From Deltaproteobacteria bacterium (GTDB lineage Bacteria; Desulfobacterota_C; Deferrisomatia; Deferrisomatales; JACRMM01), in the NCBI GenBank assembly GCA_016218905.1, contig JACRCS010000470.1:1-27123 (forward strand): 27,123 nt of DNA. The letters are read 5' to 3'. Both the position numbers and the translations under genes were made by a program. Below are positions 23,816 to 27,123 of the stretch, piece by piece (position 1 is the first letter of the stretch; every line of letters begins with the position of its first letter). The notes under the pieces are model-generated. The model had not been told where the DNA came from and ran no database searches. It saw only the letters and a list, made by a program, of their open reading frames with translations.

Positions 23816-25104
23816 CCCGGCAGCCGCGCGCGGACGAGGGCCTCCAGGCGTTCGATCACTTCGGTGGCGGTGAGGCTCGTCGTGTCCACCTCCACGGCGT
23901 CCGCGGCGGCGCGGAGCGGCGCGTGTTCGCGCGAGCTGTCGTCCTCGTCCCGGCGGCGGATGTCCCGGAGGACGTCCTCGGCGCTGACGGGCTGGCCCCG
24001 GGTACTCAGCTCGGCCGCCCGGCGCCGTGCCCGCTCCTCCGGCGAGGCGAGGAGGTAGAGCTTGAGGAGGGCGTCCGGGAAGACCACGGTCCCGATGTCG
24101 CGGCCCTCGAGGACGGAGGGCGCGGCGCAACCGAGCGAGCGCTGAAAGCCCGCCATTGCTTCCCGCACGGGGCGCCGCGCGGAGACGAGCGACGCGAGGC
24201 TGCTCACCCGGTGTTCCCGGATGGCTTCGGACACGTCCTCGCCGTCGAGGAGGATCCGCAGGGTGCCCTCCGCGTTCCGCCGGAGTTCGACCTTGGTGGT
24301 GCGCAGCATCCGCTCCAGCCCCTCGTCGTCCTGGAGCGAGATGCCGAGGCGGTCCGCCTTGAGGCCGATGGAGCGGTACATGGCCCCGGTATCGATGTAG
24401 TTCCAGCCGAGCCGCTCGGCGAGCGCTCGAGCGGTCGTGCTCTTCCCGGCCCCCGAAGGGCCGTCGATGGCCACCACCAGCGGGGCCGCGGCGGGCGTCT
24501 TCTCCTCGAGCATGGCGAGAATGCCTTTCCAGACTTCCTGTTTCCCTTGCGCCAGGGTGGCGGAGGTGAGGATCGGCTCGGTCCCGCACCCGGCCGCGGC
24601 GAGCGCCTTGCGGATCGCGCGGAGCCTCTCGGGCCGGTTTCCTCGGCTCACCTTGTCCGACTTGGTGACGACCGGCAGGAGCGGCAACCCGGTGGAGAGG
24701 ACGAGCTTTACGAAGGAGACGTCGTCGCGGCTCGGCTCCCGGCGGACGTCCAGGAGGAGCACCACTCCCCGCAGGAGAGGCCCCTTCCCGATGTAGCCGC
24801 GCACCGCGGAGGTCCAGCGCTGCACCTCCCCCTTGGGGGCCTGGGCGTAGCCGTAGCCCGGCAGGTCGACGAGCACGAGCCTGCCGTCGACCTCGAAGAA
24901 GTTGAGGAGCTGGGTGCGGCCGGGCGTCGAGGAGCTGCGGGCGAGCTGCCGGCGGCCGAGGAGGAAGTTGATGAGCGAGGACTTGCCGACGTTCGACCGT
25001 CCTGCGACGGCGACCTCGGGCAGGCCGGTCTTGGGCGCGCTCTCCAGCCGCGGGGCGCTCGCCAGAAAGCGACATCGAGCCGGATGAAAGCCGCCGCTCA
25101 CCAC
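23803..25104 (-). CDS. EngB (YihA/YsxC) GTPase-cytidylate kinase fusion
   Basis: One 433-residue frame holding two essential enzymes. Residues 1 to about 205 are the ribosome-assembly GTPase EngB: G1 GRSNVGKS (35-42), the STPGRTQ switch I (59-65), G3 DLPGYGYA (80-87), G4 TKSD (147-150), G5 TSA (180-182). After a short EEKTPAAA linker, residues 209-433 are (d)CMP kinase: P-loop GPSGAGKS (215-222), IDTGAMYRS, the VLEGRDIGTVVFPDA motif, RRxxE lid region and RRDEDDSSREHAPL with the conserved substrate-site residues. Both halves look intact. Translation starts at a GTG (25104, or the next codon) after a GGAG box. The usual arrangement is separate genes; cmk next to rpsA is common, but EngB fused in front of Cmk is unusual to me. 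Confidence 0.93.
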   Translation of the reverse strand: MVSGGFHPARCRFLASAPRLESAPKTGLPEVAVAGRSNVGKSSLINFLLGRRQLARSSSTPGRTQLLNFFEVDGRLVLVDLPGYGYAQAPKGEVQRWTSAVRGYIGKGPLLRGVVLLLDVRREPSRDDVSFVKLVLSTGLPLLPVVTKSDKVSRGNRPERLRAIRKALAAAGCGTEPILTSATLAQGKQEVWKGILAMLEEKTPAAAPLVVAIDGPSGAGKSTTARALAERLGWNYIDTGAMYRSIGLKADRLGISLQDDEGLERMLRTTKVELRRNAEGTLRILLDGEDVSEAIREHRVSSLASLVSARRPVREAMAGFQRSLGCAAPSVLEGRDIGTVVFPDALLKLYLLASPEERARRRAAELSTRGQPVSAEDVLRDIRRRDEDDSSREHAPLRAAADAVEVDTTSLTATEVIERLEALVRARLPGSDV

Positions 25105-25134
25105 CGTTTCTCCGGGTTCGGGTTGGGACGGCGT

Positions 25135-25163
25135 ACGCTATTTGGAAGCCGGCCCGAATTCAA
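25135..25163 (-). promoter_or_regulatory. Possible promoter of engB-cmk
   Basis: Minus strand TTGAAT (25158-25163), 17-base spacer, TAGCGT (25135-25140). The boxes match the sigma70 consensus only partly (4/6 and 3/6), but position and spacing are right for the gene starting at 25104. Confidence 0.3.
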
Positions 25164-25171
25164 CTTCATTC

Positions 25172-25200
25172 TTGACACCCCTGGAGCCCCCCGAAAGAAT
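25172..25200 (+). promoter_or_regulatory. sigma70-type promoter of the plus-strand gene pair
   Basis: Perfect -35 TTGACA (25172-25177), 17-base spacer, -10 AAGAAT (25195-25200, four of six). It would start a transcript near 25207 with a leader of about 95 bases that contains the tandem repeats at 25225-25290. It is divergent from engB-cmk. Confidence 0.6.
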
Positions 25201-25224
25201 CGCGGTTCGGCCTCGTCGTTCCGG

Positions 25225-25291
25225 GAGACCAACCGGACCAACGAGACCAACCGGACCAACGAGACCACCGGACCAACGAGATCAACCCGAC
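25225..25291. repeat. Tandem 18-bp repeat built of 9-mers
   Basis: Two identical 18-mers (25225-25242 and 25243-25260; GAGACCAAC then CGGACCAAC), a third lacking one A (25261-25277), and a partial fourth (from 25278). The half-unit consensus is SRGACCAAC. It lies in the probable leader of the small plus-strand gene, ending about 10 bases before it. Confidence 0.92.
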
Positions 25292-25301
25292 GAGGTTTCC
25301 G

Positions 25302-25532
25302 ATGGACGTCCTGGACAAGCTGCACCATCTCCTCCCCCACTGGATCGAGCACAACGAGTCGCACGTCGCGACCTTCCGGGAGTGGTCCGAGCGCGCCGAA
25401 CAGGGGGGCGCCGGGGCCGCGGCCGCCGCCCTCCGGGAGGCGATCCGCTCCGTCGAGGCGGCGAACGAGGCGCTTCGGAGGGCCGAGCAGTCGCTCGCGG
25501 CGGATCACGAGCACCACAACCACCACGGCTGA
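25302..25532 (+). CDS. Small helical protein with His-rich tail
   Basis: 76 residues. It begins MDVLDKLHHLLPHWIEHNESH, continues as one or two amphipathic, Ala/Glu-rich helices (EAIRSVEAANEALRRAEQSL) and ends DHEHHNHHG. Ten histidines in all, in the N-terminal LHHLLPHWIEHNESH and the tail, suggest metal (Ni, Co, Zn) binding. Proteins starting with a LLPHWIEHN-type motif and ending His-rich occur in various bacteria and archaea as uncharacterised families; I cannot give a function. A GAGG box sits 7 bases before the ATG. It is 28 bases before the next gene, so they are likely co-transcribed. Confidence 0.75.
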   Translation: MDVLDKLHHLLPHWIEHNESHVATFREWSERAEQGGAGAAAAALREAIRSVEAANEALRRAEQSLAADHEHHNHHG

Positions 25533-25560
25533 GGGACGCCGCCGCCGGGCGGGAGGAAGG

Positions 25561-26301
25561 ATGGGAAGGTTTCCTACCGTGGTCATCGACCCGGCCGGGG
25601 CCGGTTTCCGGGTGGCCCAGGGCGGGCGCGACCTCCTGCGGGTGCCGGCGGCGGTGCTGGAGGCATACGAGGCCGACTGCGTCTTTCCGCCCGAGTGGGG
25701 CGCGCGGGGTGGCGCCTCCGGCGAACGGCGGCTCTTCTGGCACCCCGAGACGCTGGAGTATCTCATGGCCGCGGTGGAAGCCCATCCGGTCCGCGTCGTG
25801 GAGGCGCTCGGCTCGGAGCCCTACCGGTCCTACCTCCAGGGGTTTTGGCTGCCCCGCTTCCGCGCCCTGGTCCTGCGCATCTACTGGAACCCGGCTGATC
25901 CCCTCGATCCGTTCGGGGAGGAGGCGAGGCGGGAGAGCCTGCGCGTACAGCTGCGCTTCCTGGAGCTCCTCCGCGGCCTGCGCCCGCCGGCCCGCTGGAC
26001 GGCGGTGCTGAACGCCACCGAAGCCTACCTCGACGCCGTCGGTCTCAACGGAGCGGACGGGCTGGACCCGGAAACCATCCGGGAGCTCTCCCTCACGCCC
26101 CCGGTTCGCCTCGCGACGGCCGAGGGAGCGCGGGCCCTGGAGCTCGTCGGCACCCGCCTCGCGAGCACCTGCTTCCCCGTCCTCGACGAGGAGACCCTTC
26201 GAGGAGCCTACGCCCTCTCCCTGCAGGACCTCCACACCGCCGAGGCGTGCCTCGCCGACCTGGGCCTCCTGACCAAGGAAGGCGCGTACGAACCGCACTG
26301 A
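25561..26301 (+). CDS. Unrecognised 246-residue protein
   Basis: Codon usage is strongly G/C in third positions like its neighbours, and a GGAGGAAGG box directly precedes the ATG, so it is a real gene. No signal peptide, membrane segment or catalytic motif is evident. The N-terminal 50 residues (VVIDPAGAGFRVAQGGRDLLRVPAAVLEAYEADCVFPPEW) look like a small beta-rich unit, and the rest is mostly helical, with a Trp/Tyr/Arg-rich middle (YRSYLQGFWLPRFRALVLRIYW). The C-terminal part contains two Cys (ASTCFPVL, EACLADLGLL). An open frame extends far upstream on this strand but is antisense to engB-cmk and rpsA and is not coding. It pairs with the small His-tailed gene. Function unknown. Confidence 0.75.
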   Translation: MGRFPTVVIDPAGAGFRVAQGGRDLLRVPAAVLEAYEADCVFPPEWGARGGASGERRLFWHPETLEYLMAAVEAHPVRVVEALGSEPYRSYLQGFWLPRFRALVLRIYWNPADPLDPFGEEARRESLRVQLRFLELLRGLRPPARWTAVLNATEAYLDAVGLNGADGLDPETIRELSLTPPVRLATAEGARALELVGTRLASTCFPVLDEETLRGAYALSLQDLHTAEACLADLGLLTKEGAYEPH

Positions 26302-26306
26302 AGCCG

Positions 26307-26376
26307 TACCACGTACCGCGTACCGCGTAGCACGCCAGGGCGGGGGTCCGTGCAAATCCGTGCAAGTCCGTAGGAG
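26307..26376. repeat. Short tandem repeats in the convergent spacer
   Basis: Four in-phase heptamers TACCACG, TACCGCG, TACCGCG, TAGCACG (26307-26334), starting six bases after the preceding stop, then 10-mers TCCGTGCAAA, TCCGTGCAAG, TCCGTAGGAG (26347-26376). No terminator was recognised in the 152-base gap between the convergent genes. Confidence 0.8.
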
Positions 26377-26453
26377 GAGTTCGGATCGCGGAGGGCACGA
26401 GGCCCGTGAGAGATCAGGCAGGGATGCCCGGGAGCGATCACGTGGTCGTCCGC

Positions 26454-27122
26454 CTACCGGCTGCCCACCGCCGCCACCACCGCCCGCAGCCCCGCCAAGC
26501 CCGCCGAAGCGTAGTGAGCCCTACCCACGTACTTCTGAAGTACGGGCCCAGGCGTCGTCGGGGTGCCCCACTCCTTGACGGCGTAGAGGCGGCTTTCCAG
26601 AAGGTCGGCTTCCGTGTCGCCGGGGAAGCCGGTGACGAGCTGGGCGTAGCTCGCCTTCTCCCTCGCGAGCGCGCAGAGGCCGTCGAGCACGTCCGGCAGG
26701 ACCCACGCGGCCGCGTCGGCGCCGGAGCGGCCCGCGGGTGCCTCGTGGCGGAGGACCCGGGCTTCCGCGTGCGACCGCGCGGCGTTCGTTGGGTCGCTCG
26801 CCCGGAGCGCCTCCAGGTAGGCCGGCTTCGGCAGGGCGAGGACGACCGAGACCCCGCCGCTCCAGGCCCAGAAGGCGACGTGATTCCAGGTCTTCGTCGA
26901 GAGCACGGGGAACGGCAGCACCTCTTCCGCCGGCGAGGGCTCGACGAGGAGTCGGGTCCCCGGCCCGAAGAAGCCCCGCGCGGCCTCCTCGAGCGGCCGG
27001 CGGTGGCCTTCGAGCTCGCCGTACGCCCACGACCGGCCGGGCGCGCGGAGGAGGAGGGCGCCTCCGGTGAGCTCCATCCCGGAGATCCCGTCCAGGCGGC
27101 GGGCCAGCCACGGCGCGCGGGT
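26454..27122 (-). CDS. Unrecognised protein, 5' part beyond window edge
   Basis: The frame stays open to the window edge. An internal ATG at 27077 gives 207 residues, but it has no good ribosome-binding site and the in-frame sequence before it (TRAPWLARRLDGISG) continues the same style, so the gene probably starts outside. High G/C third positions support coding. Visible features: an N-terminal alpha/beta-looking stretch (ELTGGALLLRAPGRSWAYGEL), AARGFFGPGTRLLVEP, a Trp-rich STKTWNHVAFWAWSGG, and a C-terminal Ala-rich helix. No family recognised and no membrane segment certain. It converges on the 25561-26301 gene. Confidence 0.6.
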   Translation of the reverse strand, partial: TRAPWLARRLDGISGMELTGGALLLRAPGRSWAYGELEGHRRPLEEAARGFFGPGTRLLVEPSPAEEVLPFPVLSTKTWNHVAFWAWSGGVSVVLALPKPAYLEALRASDPTNAARSHAEARVLRHEAPAGRSGADAAAWVLPDVLDGLCALAREKASYAQLVTGFPGDTEADLLESRLYAVKEWGTPTTPGPVLQKYVGRAHYASAGLAGLRAVVAAVGSR

Positions 27123-27123
27123 C

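Overview
This is a 27 kb stretch of a GC-rich bacterial chromosome (no plasmid, phage or IS genes seen). Nearly all genes lie on the minus strand. Gene content points to a Gram-negative, metabolically versatile heterotroph: TRAP and Liv-type periplasmic binding proteins, a sigma54 activator, a Rex NADH sensor, an SLC5-type sensor kinase, and a six-repeat ribosomal protein S1 next to cmk. The combination would fit Candidatus Rokubacteria/Methylomirabilota or a deltaproteobacterium-like lineage; this is inference only, as no rRNA gene is present.

Layout, left to right. 1-1600: an orphan TRAP-type solute-binding protein (dctP-like) with a hairpin terminator and an AT-rich promoter carrying two palindromes. 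1609-1748: a 20-unit heptamer array (TTAGGGA type). 1773-4800: a four-gene operon read right to left as rex, GT2-like glycosyltransferase, single-domain response regulator, deoxynucleoside kinase, with a likely Rex box over its own promoter. 4935-12340: an uptake module comprising a Liv-family periplasmic binding protein, livH, livM, livG, livF and an acyl-CoA ligase, suggesting import of a carboxylic acid that is then activated to its CoA thioester. The spacers of this module hold heptamer repeats, a 32-bp tandem repeat, a long inverted repeat and a REP-like inverted pair.

12496-21751: a signalling block. A small membrane protein is translationally coupled to an SLC5-STAC-GAF-histidine kinase (CbrA-like); next come a second periplasmic-sensing histidine kinase and an NtrC-type sigma54 activator that overlaps it. 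Upstream lies a response regulator overlapping a rare multidomain protein: membrane-HAMP-PAS-degenerate kinase fused to a DEDDh exonuclease. A good sigma54 promoter match precedes the binding-protein gene next to the NtrC gene, so the kinases plausibly control uptake.

21861-25200: rpsA preceded by a single-frame fusion of the ribosome-assembly GTPase EngB (YihA/YsxC) with cytidylate kinase. 25302-26301: two plus-strand genes, a small His-tailed helical protein and an unrecognised 246-aa protein. 26454-27122: the 3' part of an unrecognised minus-strand gene cut by the window edge.

The clearest unusual themes are (1) the exonuclease-sensor fusion inside a CbrXA-like signalling locus, (2) the EngB-Cmk fusion, and (3) short-period (mostly 7-bp, some 9-bp) tandem repeats in many intergenic gaps, several of them inside probable 5' leaders.
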